From Ramlibacter sp. (GTDB lineage: Bacteria > Pseudomonadota > Gammaproteobacteria > Burkholderiales > Burkholderiaceae_C), in contig JAQZBU010000020.1 of NCBI GenBank assembly GCA_029237735.1, positions 1 to 64,000 on the forward strand: a stretch of 64,000 bases of DNA, read 5' to 3'. The notes beneath the pieces are model-generated. The model saw nothing but the letters and a program-made list of their open reading frames with translations. It had not been told where the DNA came from and did no database searches. Made by a program: the position numbers and the translations under genes. Positions within the stretch are counted from its first letter, which is position 1. Every line of letters starts with the position of its first letter. Shown in pieces: positions 25,833-34,153 of the stretch.

Positions 25833-25853
25833 GTCATCGCGGGTTTGACCCGC
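25833..25853. repeat. Degenerate REP-like palindrome
   Basis: GCGGG-tttga-CCCGC preceded by GTCATC, a near match to the palindrome GTCATTGCGGGCTTGACCCGC seen in the FGE gene (51105-51128, opposite strand). It lies in the 100 bases between the NrfJ-like gene and the TctC start, the usual kind of place for REP elements, where it could act as an mRNA end structure. Confidence 0.5.
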
Positions 25854-25884
25854 TTACGAAGCGGTTAATGCCGTCACATCCGCG

Positions 25885-26562
25885 TCAGCGCTGCAGTACG
25901 GCGTCCTCGACCAGGGCCTTGTACACATAGCCCGCCCCGAAATCCTTGTCGACGCGAACCACTCCCTTGGCGGTGACGACATCGCCCACCTTGGCCTGCT
26001 CGGTCGTGGTGATCACCAGGTCGTTGGTCTTGTCGGCCGCAGCGCCGGAGCCGTCACGCAGGTGGATCCAGTTGCGGCCCATGATGCCGCCGCTGAACTT
26101 CACGACCTTGCCGCGCACCAGCACGGGCTTGTCCTTCACGTCGCCCGGCTTGGCCATGATCTCACCCACGGTGCGGGCGTTCGCGCCCACGGCCTTGGGC
26201 ACCTTGACATCGAGCGTCTCCGCCGCCTTGGGCACACCCGTGTGCGGCGACACGGCCGCGCTCTTGCCGGCCGCGCTTCCGGGGCCTGCCGCGAGATTGC
26301 CGAACACCACCGTCTTGAACGTCCGCTTGAGCGACTTGCTCTCGAAATTGTTCATCACCGTGATGTCTTCGAGGGTGACGATCGCGCCCTTCTTGACCTG
26401 GGTGGTGGCCACCGCACCCCAGGTTTCGCCGTTGGCCGTCCTCATGCGCAGGTAGGTGTAGCTGTCCACCTGCAGCACTTCGAGTACTTCGCCCGTTACC
26501 GAGCCGGCCGCCCAGGCGAGCGCCGACGCGGCCAACATCCAGATCACCAATAACTTCTTCAT
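25885..26562 (-). CDS. Exported OB-fold protein (NrfJ-like)
   Basis: A 225-residue exported protein with a signal peptide (1-18, SALAWA-A). The first OB-type module (20-70) reads GEVLEVLQVDSYTYLRMRTANGETWGAV, the pattern of NrfJ and related proteins; a Pro/Lys/Gly-rich linker (about 90-130) follows, and a second OB module (135-225) contains PVLVRGKVVKFSGGIMGRNWIHLRDGSG. NrfJ proteins accompany cytochrome nitrite reductases but act more widely as small periplasmic OB proteins. An FNR-like half-dyad lies 82 bases upstream. No nitrite reductase is nearby. Confidence 0.75.
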   Translation of the reverse strand: MKKLLVIWMLAASALAWAAGSVTGEVLEVLQVDSYTYLRMRTANGETWGAVATTQVKKGAIVTLEDITVMNNFESKSLKRTFKTVVFGNLAAGPGSAAGKSAAVSPHTGVPKAAETLDVKVPKAVGANARTVGEIMAKPGDVKDKPVLVRGKVVKFSGGIMGRNWIHLRDGSGAAADKTNDLVITTTEQAKVGDVVTAKGVVRVDKDFGAGYVYKALVEDAVLQR

Positions 26563-26637
26563 ACCCGGGGCTCCTTGAGTCGAAGATCCAGCATATCAGC
26601 GAGGTCGTGAGCCGCACCCCGGCGAAATTCGCCGCGG

Positions 26638-26651
26638 ACGATCTAGATCAA
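26638..26651 (-). promoter_or_regulatory. Weak FNR/Anr-like site
   Basis: On the minus strand, TTGAT-CTAG-ATCGT: the first half matches the FNR/Anr consensus and the second in three of five positions. It overlaps the stop codon of the DUF2889 gene and is centred 82 bases upstream of the NrfJ-like ATG. Confidence 0.3.
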
Positions 26652-27250
26652 GCGGGGCCGCCTTCGGGCTTGTCCCGGCGCTTGAGGGGCTGCCAGCCCG
26701 CGAACTCGGGGTGGTGGCGCTTTGTCACCGGGCCGTCGAAATCCCAGGCGATGCACTTGCCCAGGTGGTAGGGCGGCTCGCTGCCCTCCTGGGCGGGCAG
26801 GCCGGCCTGGCGGCGCAGGCGCTGCTGGTAGGAGGGAATCGTCTGGTAGGCGGCCGTCGCCATGTTGAACAGCAGCTCGCGCAAGTGTGTGCAGCCGCGG
26901 ATGCCGCCCAGCGCGCGTTCGATTGCCACGCGCCAGCCCGGACCGAGCGTGACGCCCACCATCTTCTGCATCGGCGCATTGCCCTGCTGGCACTCGTCGA
27001 ACGGTGTGTGGTCCTGCGAGCTGGCGATCTCGCGGATAGTCATGGAGTCATCCACCGTCACGCGGATCGACATGCCGTGGATGGGAGTGCCCGGCGGCAT
27101 CAGCCCCCGCTCGGAACGCTCCAGGGGGTAGCTCTTGGTGTCGGACATCTCGGCTTCGATGTCCCACAACCCGTCCTCGCGGTGGTAGCCGCGAAACACG
27201 ACGGCGCGGGTGTGCAGGTGGGTGCGGGGTTGGGGTGCGGGCAAGGGCAT
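26648..27250 (-). CDS. DUF2889 family protein
   Basis: A 200-residue soluble protein. The segment HTRAVVFRGYHREDGLWDIEAEMSDTKSYP (14-43, shown here in parts: HREDGLWDIE, DTKSYP) is the hallmark of DUF2889, followed by IHGMSIRVTVDDSMTIREIA, GCTHLRELLFNMATAAYQT, and a Gly-Lys-Cys-Ile strand. The family is often beside genes for aromatic or acyl metabolism, but has no established function. Start ATG at 27250. A helix-turn-helix regulator gene lies 40 bases upstream on the same strand. Confidence 0.85.
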   Translation of the reverse strand: MPLPAPQPRTHLHTRAVVFRGYHREDGLWDIEAEMSDTKSYPLERSERGLMPPGTPIHGMSIRVTVDDSMTIREIASSQDHTPFDECQQGNAPMQKMVGVTLGPGWRVAIERALGGIRGCTHLRELLFNMATAAYQTIPSYQQRLRRQAGLPAQEGSEPPYHLGKCIAWDFDGPVTKRHHPEFAGWQPLKRRDKPEGGPA

Positions 27251-27290
27251 GGGAGGCTTCGTTTACTGCGAAACCCCCATTTTCGCAGGC

Positions 27291-27719
27291 CTACTCGCCC
27301 AGGCGCTTGGCGGCCTCGCGCCGGCCCATGCCTCGCAACGTGGCAATGGCCTCGATCTGTTTGGCGCGCGGGCGGGTCTTGCCGCTTTCCCACTTGTACA
27401 CGGACAACGCGGAAACGCCCAACAGCTTGGCCACGGCCGCTGCCGACAACCCCAGGCGCTTGCGCTGCGCCGCGAGGCCCTTGGCGCTGAAGCGAAGGTT
27501 GCCGGCTGGCTCCGCCATTTCCTTCGGTGCCGCGATTCGGGTGGTAACTTTGCCCAGGCGCTTGACCTGCTGCTCCAGCGCCTGCAGGCGCCGCTTGAGG
27601 TCGGCGATCTGCCCGCGATATTGAGATACCGACTTCTTGAGGGCCTGCGTTTCACCCCGTACTTCCTTGCGGGAGACCCGGGAAATTTCGCTTTTAAGAA
27701 TCGATCCGATGTTTGGCAT
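27291..27719 (-). CDS. Helix-turn-helix (XRE) regulator with coiled coil
   Basis: A 142-residue DNA-binding protein. Residues 25-55 form a basic coiled coil (ALKKSVSQYRGQIADLKRRL), and 84-135 an XRE-type HTH: RKRLGLSAAAVAKLLGVSALSVYKWESGKTRP. The ATG at 27719 (MPNIGSIL) is favoured over an upstream in-frame start at 27773. This layout, coiled coil then XRE domain, is common in small Burkholderiales regulators. It diverges from the EamA transporter gene (150 bases), which it might regulate. Confidence 0.82.
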   Translation of the reverse strand: MPNIGSILKSEISRVSRKEVRGETQALKKSVSQYRGQIADLKRRLQALEQQVKRLGKVTTRIAAPKEMAEPAGNLRFSAKGLAAQRKRLGLSAAAVAKLLGVSALSVYKWESGKTRPRAKQIEAIATLRGMGRREAAKRLGE

Positions 27720-27869
27720 TATGTTGATTGAATTGCGGACGCCTCGCCCCGGTTTCTGCGCCGGTGCTCCCACGGCCGCGATTGTGGCTCCGAGGCTTAC
27801 ATCTTAGCGCGTGAAAATAAAGCTTGCGGCTTAATATCACCCACCCGCCACGCAGCCGTCAGGAAAGAC

Positions 27870-28736
27870 ATGAAACGTGCCAACTTGCTGTTGCTGACCG
27901 CATTGGCCATGATGGCCTTCGCCGCCAATTCAGTGCTGTGCCGCCTCGCCCTGCGCCACACGCAGGTCGACGCCGCATCGTTCACAGCTGTCCGGCTGGT
28001 GTCCGCGGCACTGGTGTTGTGGCTGATCGTGCGAATCCGATCGCGCGGGCCTTCGACGGGCGGCAACTGGCCCTCGGCGCTCGCGCTCTTCACCTACGCC
28101 GCGGCTTTTTCATTTGCCTATACGGGGTTGCAGACGGGCATCGGCGCGCTCATCCTGTTCGGCTGCGTACAGGCCACCATGGTCGGGCACGGGCTGTGGC
28201 GCGGGGAGCGTCTGAACCTGTTCCAGGTCGCGGGCATGGGCATCGCCTTCGCGGGCCTGGTCGGGCTGCTGGTCCCGCAGGGGGCCCTGCCGGCCCCACC
28301 CCTCGGCTCGGCCGCGCTCATGATGGGCGCCGGCATCGCGTGGGGTGTTTATTCACTGCGCGGCCGTGTCGCGCAGGACGCGACGGCTGCCACGCAAGGC
28401 AACTTCGCCCGCACGGTGCCGATGGTGGCCATGCTCGCACTCGCCAGCTTGCAGTACTTGCGCTACGACGCGGCCGGCATGGCATTGGCGGTCGCATCCG
28501 GATCGCTTGCATCCGGCCTGGGTTACGTGGTGTGGTACATGGTCACGCCCCACCTGAAAGCCGCTCACGCGGCGACGGTACAGCTGTCGGTGCCCCTTAT
28601 CGCCACTGCGGCAGGCGCCGTGCTGATGGGTGAGTCCATGAGCGCGCTGCAACTGCTGGCGGGTGCCGCTATCGTGGGCGGAATATGGCTGTCGCTGTTC
28701 AAGCGTGCCGTGACGGGCGGGCTGAAGACGCCCTAG
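27870..28736 (+). CDS. EamA/DMT family transporter
   Basis: A 288-residue inner-membrane protein with ten hydrophobic segments arranged as two EamA repeats (about 5-135 and 145-280). The first reads LLLTALAMMAFAANSVLCRLAL, and the repeats end in GLLVP and WLSLF. AGGAAAG precedes the ATG. Drug/metabolite exporters of this class move amino acids, nucleosides or toxic compounds; no substrate is evident. The cardiolipin synthase gene follows after 79 bases. Confidence 0.9.
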   Translation: MKRANLLLLTALAMMAFAANSVLCRLALRHTQVDAASFTAVRLVSAALVLWLIVRIRSRGPSTGGNWPSALALFTYAAAFSFAYTGLQTGIGALILFGCVQATMVGHGLWRGERLNLFQVAGMGIAFAGLVGLLVPQGALPAPPLGSAALMMGAGIAWGVYSLRGRVAQDATAATQGNFARTVPMVAMLALASLQYLRYDAAGMALAVASGSLASGLGYVVWYMVTPHLKAAHAATVQLSVPLIATAAGAVLMGESMSALQLLAGAAIVGGIWLSLFKRAVTGGLKTP

Positions 28737-28815
28737 GACTTCGCGGCCTGCTCATCCACGTCCGAAAGGGCCATAGCGCCCCCCCGAACAGCTTGTTTCA
28801 GTCAAACTTAAGGTC

Positions 28816-30078
28816 ATGAACCCATCCTTTTGGGTCTGGCTTGCGTTTGGCATCGCCGCGTTGCTGGTGCTGGTGATCTGGTCGATCAAGCGGCACCGAG
28901 CGCCCGTCCTCACGGTCAAGTCCGACCTTTCCATCGACGAACTCGTGCCATCGCTTTCGGGCCTGACACTGGGCACCGCCGTGGGAGGCAATTCGGTCGA
29001 AGTGTTCGAGAACGGTGCCTTCTTCGACGCACTGCTCGAAACGATCGGCCGGGCCGAACATTCGGTGCACTTCGAGACCTTCCTGTGGAAGGAAGGCGCC
29101 CTGGGGCAACGGGTGGCCGACGCGCTCACGGCGCAGGCGCGCGCAGGCAGGCAGGTGCGCGTGCTGCTGGATGCCGTCGGCTCGAAGCTCGCCGGGAAGG
29201 ACGCCGTGCAGCAAATGCGCGACGCGGGCTGCAAAGTCAAGTTCTTCCACAAGCGCAAGCTGCTGAATGTGGGCGTGTTGAATGACCGCGACCACCGCAA
29301 GATCGTCATCGTCGACGGCCGCGTGGCCTTCGTCGGCGGCCACTGCATCGTCGACGAGTGGCTGGGCAACGCGGAGGACGGCAAGCACTACGCCGACGTC
29401 AGCGTGCGCCTGCACGGGCCCATCGTGCACAGTGTGCAGTCGGCCTTCAGCGAGAACTGGGGTGGCGAAACCGGCGAGCTGTTCGTCGGAAACGAGTTTT
29501 TTCCGAAGCTGGAGCCCGCCGGCGAGACGGAGATCCACGCCGTGTTCCTGAAGCCGCAGGGATCGGCGCCCGCCGTGAAGATCCTGCACCACACCGTGAT
29601 CTGCCTGGCCCGCAAGCGCATCTGGATCCAGAATCCCTACTTCATCCCGGAACCGGAGGCGATCGACGCTTTCGGCGAGGCCGTCAAGCGCGGGGTGGAC
29701 GTGCGAGTGATGATGCCCTCCACCAGCGGCTCGGACAACCCGATGGTGCAGCACGCTGGGCACCGAAATTTCGAGAAGATGCTCAAGTGCGGCGTGCGCC
29801 TGTTCGAATACCCGCACACGCTGCTGCACCAGAAGGCGATGACGGTGGACGGCGTGTGGAGCGCCATCGGCTCCAGTAACTTCGACGATCGCTCTTTCGA
29901 GACCAACGACGAGATCACGCTGGCTATCAAGGACGCCGCCCTGGCCGGGCAGCTGGATGCGATCTTCGAGAAATACGTGGCGCGCTGCGATGAGATCAAG
30001 CTGGAAAAGTGGCGCAAGCGCGGGCTGTGGCACAAGCTCAAGGACAACACGGTGTACGTGATCAATGAGCTGCTGTAG
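28816..30078 (+). CDS. Cardiolipin synthase / phospholipase D-like protein
   Basis: A 420-residue membrane-anchored enzyme that joins two phosphatidyl units or transfers a phosphatidyl group. One N-terminal transmembrane segment (5-23). Two HKD motifs are complete: DHRKIVIVD (His160, Lys162, Asp167) and LLHQKAMTVD (His338, Lys340, Asp345), each followed by a Gly/Ser strand (AFVGG and AIGSSNFD). Length and the single membrane segment fit the ClsB-like subgroup rather than ClsA. ATG at 28816 with AAGG upstream. A 180-base gap follows. Confidence 0.9.
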   Translation: MNPSFWVWLAFGIAALLVLVIWSIKRHRAPVLTVKSDLSIDELVPSLSGLTLGTAVGGNSVEVFENGAFFDALLETIGRAEHSVHFETFLWKEGALGQRVADALTAQARAGRQVRVLLDAVGSKLAGKDAVQQMRDAGCKVKFFHKRKLLNVGVLNDRDHRKIVIVDGRVAFVGGHCIVDEWLGNAEDGKHYADVSVRLHGPIVHSVQSAFSENWGGETGELFVGNEFFPKLEPAGETEIHAVFLKPQGSAPAVKILHHTVICLARKRIWIQNPYFIPEPEAIDAFGEAVKRGVDVRVMMPSTSGSDNPMVQHAGHRNFEKMLKCGVRLFEYPHTLLHQKAMTVDGVWSAIGSSNFDDRSFETNDEITLAIKDAALAGQLDAIFEKYVARCDEIKLEKWRKRGLWHKLKDNTVYVINELL

Positions 30079-30259
30079 CACCCGTCCTGTCGAAGCCCGC
30101 AGCCACCAATGTGGGCGCGCCACCGGTGAAATACCAACACTCCGGCGGCGGGCGCGCGCCAACCCCTTTCGTCAAAAAATTGCAATGGTGCGTGCGAAAT
30201 CTCCATCTCGATCTCCATAAGCCCGCCTCGCACAATGAGGTTCAAGGAAAGAAACCGCC

Positions 30260-30922
30260 ATGAACCGCATGCCCTCCCTCTTCGTCTCCCACGGCGCCCC
30301 CACTTTCGCCATCGAGCCCGCGCTGGCGGGCCCGCTGCTGCGCCAACTCGGCCGCGAACTACCCAGGCCGAAGGCCGTGCTGGTGTTCTCGCCGCACTGG
30401 ATGACGCCGGGCGTGCGCGTGAGCTCCACCGCCACGCCCGAGACCGTGCACGACTTCGGCGGCTTTCCGGCCGAGCTGTACCGCATCCAGTACCCCGCCC
30501 CCGGCAGCCCGGAGGTCGCCGCCCGCGCGCTCGAACTGCTCAACGCCGCGGGGTGGAGCCGCGCGCTCGCGCCGCTCGCTGACGAAGGGGTGCTGCTGCT
30601 CGGCTCGGGAAGCATCACTCACAACCTGTACGAGTTCCGGCAGGAGATCGGCGCTGCCGGTTCGGCCTATGCAAGCGAGTTCGTCGAATGGGCACGGGCC
30701 GCGCTGCGACGCCATGACGAGGCCGGGCTGGTCAACTACCTCACCGCGGCGCCGCATGCGCAACGCGCGCACCCGACGCCCGATCACTACCTGCCGCTGC
30801 CCTTCGCGTTCGGCGCGGCCGCCACCGATGCGCCGGTGCGAGTGCTGGACGGCGGCATGACGTATGGAGTGCTGGCCATGGATGCCTACCTTTTTGGCGA
30901 GAACAAGGGATCGAACTCGTGA
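30260..30922 (+). CDS. DODA-type extradiol dioxygenase (YgiD-like) with a missing internal segment
   Basis: A 220-residue protein of the class III extradiol ring-opening dioxygenase family (LigB superfamily). Retained: VSHGAP (His11), SPHWMT (His46), GSGSITHNL (His121) and PTPDHYLPL (His176). Family members are about 260-270 residues and carry a segment with an HGxWxPL motif between the AAGW and RALAPL blocks; here those blocks are joined directly at Trp99-Arg101 (about base 30555), so roughly 45 residues are absent without breaking the frame. The activity may be lost or altered. AAGGAAAG precedes the ATG. The esterase gene starts at a GTG overlapping its stop. Confidence 0.8.
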   Translation: MNRMPSLFVSHGAPTFAIEPALAGPLLRQLGRELPRPKAVLVFSPHWMTPGVRVSSTATPETVHDFGGFPAELYRIQYPAPGSPEVAARALELLNAAGWSRALAPLADEGVLLLGSGSITHNLYEFRQEIGAAGSAYASEFVEWARAALRRHDEAGLVNYLTAAPHAQRAHPTPDHYLPLPFAFGAAATDAPVRVLDGGMTYGVLAMDAYLFGENKGSNS

Positions 30923-31551
30923 GCGATGCGATCCTGGTCCATGCGCCCACGGCGGCCTCGCAGGTGTTCCTCTTGTTCCACGGCGTCGGCGCGTCCGCGG
31001 CCGGCCTCGTGCCGCTCGGGCAGCGGCTGGCCGAAGAGTTTCCGCTGGCCGCCGTGGTCAGCGTGCCCTCGCCCTACGAGTCCGATCTGGGCGCGGGGCG
31101 GCAGTGGTTTTCGGTGCGCGGCGTGACCGAGGAGAACCGGGCGGAGCGCGTCGCCGCGGCGATGCCCCTGTTTGAACGGACGGTCCAGGAATGGCAACAC
31201 CGTTTCAAGGTCGACGCTGCCGCCACGACGCTGGTCGGCTTCTCGCAGGGCGCCATCATGTCGCTCGAGTCGGCCCGAATGGGCAAGGCGCTGGCTGGCC
31301 GGGTTGCCTCGATCGCCGGTCGCTTCGCGCACATGCCCGAAACCGCCCCGCACTGCACCGTTCATTTCATCCACGGTCAGGACGACGCCGTGATCCCTTC
31401 CCGTTTCGCGGTCGATGCCGCCGAGCGCCTGGCCGCGTTGGGCGCGACCGTCACGGCGGACGTGCTGTCCTTCGTCGGACACCAGATCACGCCCGCGATG
31501 GTGAACGCAATGCTCCTGCGCCTGCGCACCCGAACCGCACCAATCGGCTAG
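30919..31551 (+). CDS. YpfH-like esterase (phospholipase/carboxylesterase family)
   Basis: A 210-residue alpha/beta hydrolase. FLLFHGVGASAAGLVPLGQRLAEEFP opens the fold, the nucleophile lies in VGFSQGAIMSLE (GFSQG), the acid in HGQDDAVIP, and the His in FVGHQITPAM. It starts at GTG 30919, overlapping the stop of the dioxygenase gene (GTGA), so both are translated together. Family members cleave short acyl esters. Its stop overlaps the convergent PBP stop (CTAG). Confidence 0.88.
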   Translation: MSDAILVHAPTAASQVFLLFHGVGASAAGLVPLGQRLAEEFPLAAVVSVPSPYESDLGAGRQWFSVRGVTEENRAERVAAAMPLFERTVQEWQHRFKVDAAATTLVGFSQGAIMSLESARMGKALAGRVASIAGRFAHMPETAPHCTVHFIHGQDDAVIPSRFAVDAAERLAALGATVTADVLSFVGHQITPAMVNAMLLRLRTRTAPIG

Positions 31552-33590
31552 CGCAGCCCCCTGAACAGCCGGTTCAGGAAGTTCGAGATGCCGTCGATCA
31601 CATCGGGATGCCCGATGATGGGGAACTCCTGCTCGGGCGGCTTCGGGCGCGGACGGGGGATGTCGAACTCGGCGCGGGCATCGATCACCTTGCCGCGTAA
31701 CGCCTGCTGGAAAACGTCGCTCACGATCGGCAATGCGCTGCGGGCGCCCGGGCCCCAGCTGTCGCCCATGGTCATGCGGTTGTCGTTGAACCCCACGCGC
31801 GCGCCGGCCACGAGCTGGGGGTGCATCAGGATGAACCAGCCGTCGGTGTTCTCCTGCGTCGTGCCCGTCTTGCCGGCCAAGTCTGGCTGCATGCCCAGGC
31901 GCGCACGGATGGCCGCGCCCGTGCCCTCGTCCACCACGCCGCGCATGACGTTCACCAGTTCCAGCGACTGGCGATACGACATGGCCTGTTCCGGCTGCGT
32001 CCACTGGAAGGCCTCGAGCACATTGCCGCGCCGGTCTTCCACCTGCGAGACCATCGCCGGCTCGATGTAGCGCCCGCCGTTGGCGATCGATCCATACGCA
32101 GCCACCATCTCGCGCAGCGTGACGGGGCTGGTGCCCAGCGCGAGCGACGGCACCTCGTCCAGCTTGCTCAGGCGCACGCCCAGGGCACGGGCCAGGTCGG
32201 CCGCGCGGCGCGGGCCCACCTGCATGATCAGTTGCGCGGTGATGGTGTTCTTCGAATAGACCAGGCCATCGCGCAGCGACATTGGCAACCCCGACGGGGG
32301 CGTGCCGTCGGCAGGGCTCCAGATGTCGCCGCCCGGAACCCGGATGGCGAGTGGCTCGTCCATCAACATGTCCCGCGGGCTCATGCCCATCTCGAAAGCC
32401 GCTCCATACACGAATGGCTTGAACGTGGAGCCAGGCTGGCGCCGCGCCTGGTTGACGTGGTCGAACTGTTCGGTCGCGAAATCGCGGCTGCCCACCCAAG
32501 CCAGGATGTGGCCGTTGCGCGGGTCCAGCGCCATGAAGCCCCCTTGCAGCGGCACTGCCTCTTCGCCCTTCTTGCGACGGCGGTCCGCGAGCGGCTGCAG
32601 CGCATCGAGCTGCCGGGTCAATGCCTGGTTCGCAGCCTTCTGCAATTTCGCGTTCAGCGTGGTGCGCACGACCAGCCCGTCGGCGTAGATGTTGAGGCCG
32701 CGCGCATCGGCCCAGGCTATCAGCCACTTGCGCACCCATTGCGCCACGTGCGCCGCCGGGCCGGGGGCCTGGTCCTGCCGCTCGAAGTCGAGCCGCAGAG
32801 GCGCCTTGGCGAGACTCTCGGCGCGCTTGGCATCGAGCTTGCCGTGCTTGACCATCTGCGCCAGCACCAGGTTGCGCCGGTCGCGCGCGCGCTCCGGGTT
32901 CAAGACCGGGTTGTAGTAGCTCGTGCCCTTGAGCATGCCCACCAGCGTGGCCGACTCGAGCACGCTCAGCTGGCTGGCGGACTTGTCGAAGTAGGTGCGC
33001 GCGGCCATCTCGATGCCGAAGGCGTTGTAGAGAAACGGCACCGTGTTGAGGTAGGTCTCGAGGATCTCGTCCTTGGAGTAAACCGCCTCGATCTTGAAAG
33101 CCGTGAGCGCCTCCTTGACCTTGCGGTGCACGCTGATCGAACGGCCGATCTCCTCGGGGTAAAGGTTACGCGCGAGCTGCTGCGTGAGCGTGGAGCCGCC
33201 CTGGGTGTTGCCGCGCAACGTGTTCAGAACGGCTGACGCGGTTCGCCGCACGTCGATGCCGTGGTGGCTGTAGAAGCGGTGGTCTTCCGTGGCGATCAGT
33301 CCATTGATCACATGCGGCGAGATCTTCGACAGCGGCACCCACTGGCGGTTCAGGCGCCTGAACTCGGCCAGCACGATGCCGTCGGACGACATCACCACGG
33401 ACGGAAACTCGGACTTGGCCTTGCGCAGGTCGGAGATGCTTGGCGTGAACGGCAGCACGGCCAGCACGTACAGCAGCACGAGCGCCGGCAGCACGAGGGC
33501 CGCGCGCACCGGGTAGCGGCGGGCGAGCGCCCAGAGGCGGCGAAGGAGATCGGTGACCCACGCTAGGGCGCGGGCAAGCAGCGGCGGCAT
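31548..33590 (-). CDS. Class A penicillin-binding protein (PBP1a-type)
   Basis: A 680-residue bifunctional peptidoglycan synthase. One transmembrane segment (29-48), then a GT51 glycosyltransferase domain with ATEDHRFYSHHGID (catalytic Glu102) and QGGSTLTQQLARNL (130-143). The transpeptidase domain has GSTFKPF (Ser388, Lys391), YSKNT (Ser446-Asn448) and AGKTGTT (Lys574-Gly576). The C-terminal tail is Pro-rich. It is smaller than E. coli PBP1a (about 850) because it lacks the inserted OB-type domain, as in monofunctional-like short class A enzymes. The ATG at 33590 is monocistronic. Confidence 0.92.
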   Translation of the reverse strand: MPPLLARALAWVTDLLRRLWALARRYPVRAALVLPALVLLYVLAVLPFTPSISDLRKAKSEFPSVVMSSDGIVLAEFRRLNRQWVPLSKISPHVINGLIATEDHRFYSHHGIDVRRTASAVLNTLRGNTQGGSTLTQQLARNLYPEEIGRSISVHRKVKEALTAFKIEAVYSKDEILETYLNTVPFLYNAFGIEMAARTYFDKSASQLSVLESATLVGMLKGTSYYNPVLNPERARDRRNLVLAQMVKHGKLDAKRAESLAKAPLRLDFERQDQAPGPAAHVAQWVRKWLIAWADARGLNIYADGLVVRTTLNAKLQKAANQALTRQLDALQPLADRRRKKGEEAVPLQGGFMALDPRNGHILAWVGSRDFATEQFDHVNQARRQPGSTFKPFVYGAAFEMGMSPRDMLMDEPLAIRVPGGDIWSPADGTPPSGLPMSLRDGLVYSKNTITAQLIMQVGPRRAADLARALGVRLSKLDEVPSLALGTSPVTLREMVAAYGSIANGGRYIEPAMVSQVEDRRGNVLEAFQWTQPEQAMSYRQSLELVNVMRGVVDEGTGAAIRARLGMQPDLAGKTGTTQENTDGWFILMHPQLVAGARVGFNDNRMTMGDSWGPGARSALPIVSDVFQQALRGKVIDARAEFDIPRPRPKPPEQEFPIIGHPDVIDGISNFLNRLFRGLR

Positions 33591-33674
33591 GGGCAGACTC
33601 TAACTGCTGGGCTGCCACCTGAGTCGTAGGACTTGGCGCACAAGCGGAAAGAGGTGCTGTAACGAAACAACCAA

Positions 33675-33694
33675 CACCATCCACTTGGATGGTG
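33675..33694. promoter_or_regulatory. Palindromic operator CACCATCCA-CT-TGGATGGTG
   Basis: Perfect inverted repeat with nine-base arms and a two-base spacer, ending 13 bases before the ATG of the ribbon-helix-helix gene. A second palindrome, ATGGCGCCAT (33700-33709), covers the start codon. Short dyads just upstream of the own start are typical of RHH repressors, so autoregulation is likely. Confidence 0.6.
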
Positions 33695-33707
33695 CTAAGA
33701 TGGCGCC

Positions 33708-34133
33708 ATGCCTAAAGCCAGCTCCAAGTCACTGACTCCCGCCGCCAGGCCCATCGACGAGAAGATCACCATCAACCTCGGCTGTGTGGACCTGGGGCAG
33801 ATCGACCTGCTGGTGCAGGAGGGCTTCTACGCCAACCGCACCGACCTGATCCGCACCGCCATCCGCAACCAGTTGGCCGTCCATGGGGACGCCGTGCGAC
33901 AGGCGATTTCCCGCAAGACGCTGGTGCTCGGCATCCAGCACTACACGAAGGCCGACCTGCAAAAGGTCAAGACGGCCGGCGAGAAGCTGCAGATCCGCGT
34001 GCTGGGCCTTGCCACCATCGACACCGCCGTCACGCCGGAGCTGGCGCTGGCGACGATCGAATCCATCACCGTGCTTGGCGCGCTTCATGCGAGCCCTGCC
34101 GTCAAAGCGGCGCTGACCCAGCGCATCCGCTGA
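33708..34133 (+). CDS. Ribbon-helix-helix (CopG-type) regulator
   Basis: A 141-residue protein with an RHH DNA-binding domain at about 18-58: EKITINLGCVDLGQIDLLVQEGFYANRTDLIRTAIRNQL in sequence order (strand, helix, helix). The C-terminal part (60-140) is helical with KTAGEKLQIRVLGLATIDTAV and may bind a ligand or partner. It is 20 bases upstream of the polyhydroxyalkanoate depolymerase gene in the same direction, so it probably controls itself and that gene through the dyad at 33675-33694. It is longer than antitoxin RHH proteins, and no toxin is adjacent. Confidence 0.8.
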   Translation: MPKASSKSLTPAARPIDEKITINLGCVDLGQIDLLVQEGFYANRTDLIRTAIRNQLAVHGDAVRQAISRKTLVLGIQHYTKADLQKVKTAGEKLQIRVLGLATIDTAVTPELALATIESITVLGALHASPAVKAALTQRIR

Positions 34134-34153
34134 ATACATACCTGAAAGTACCC

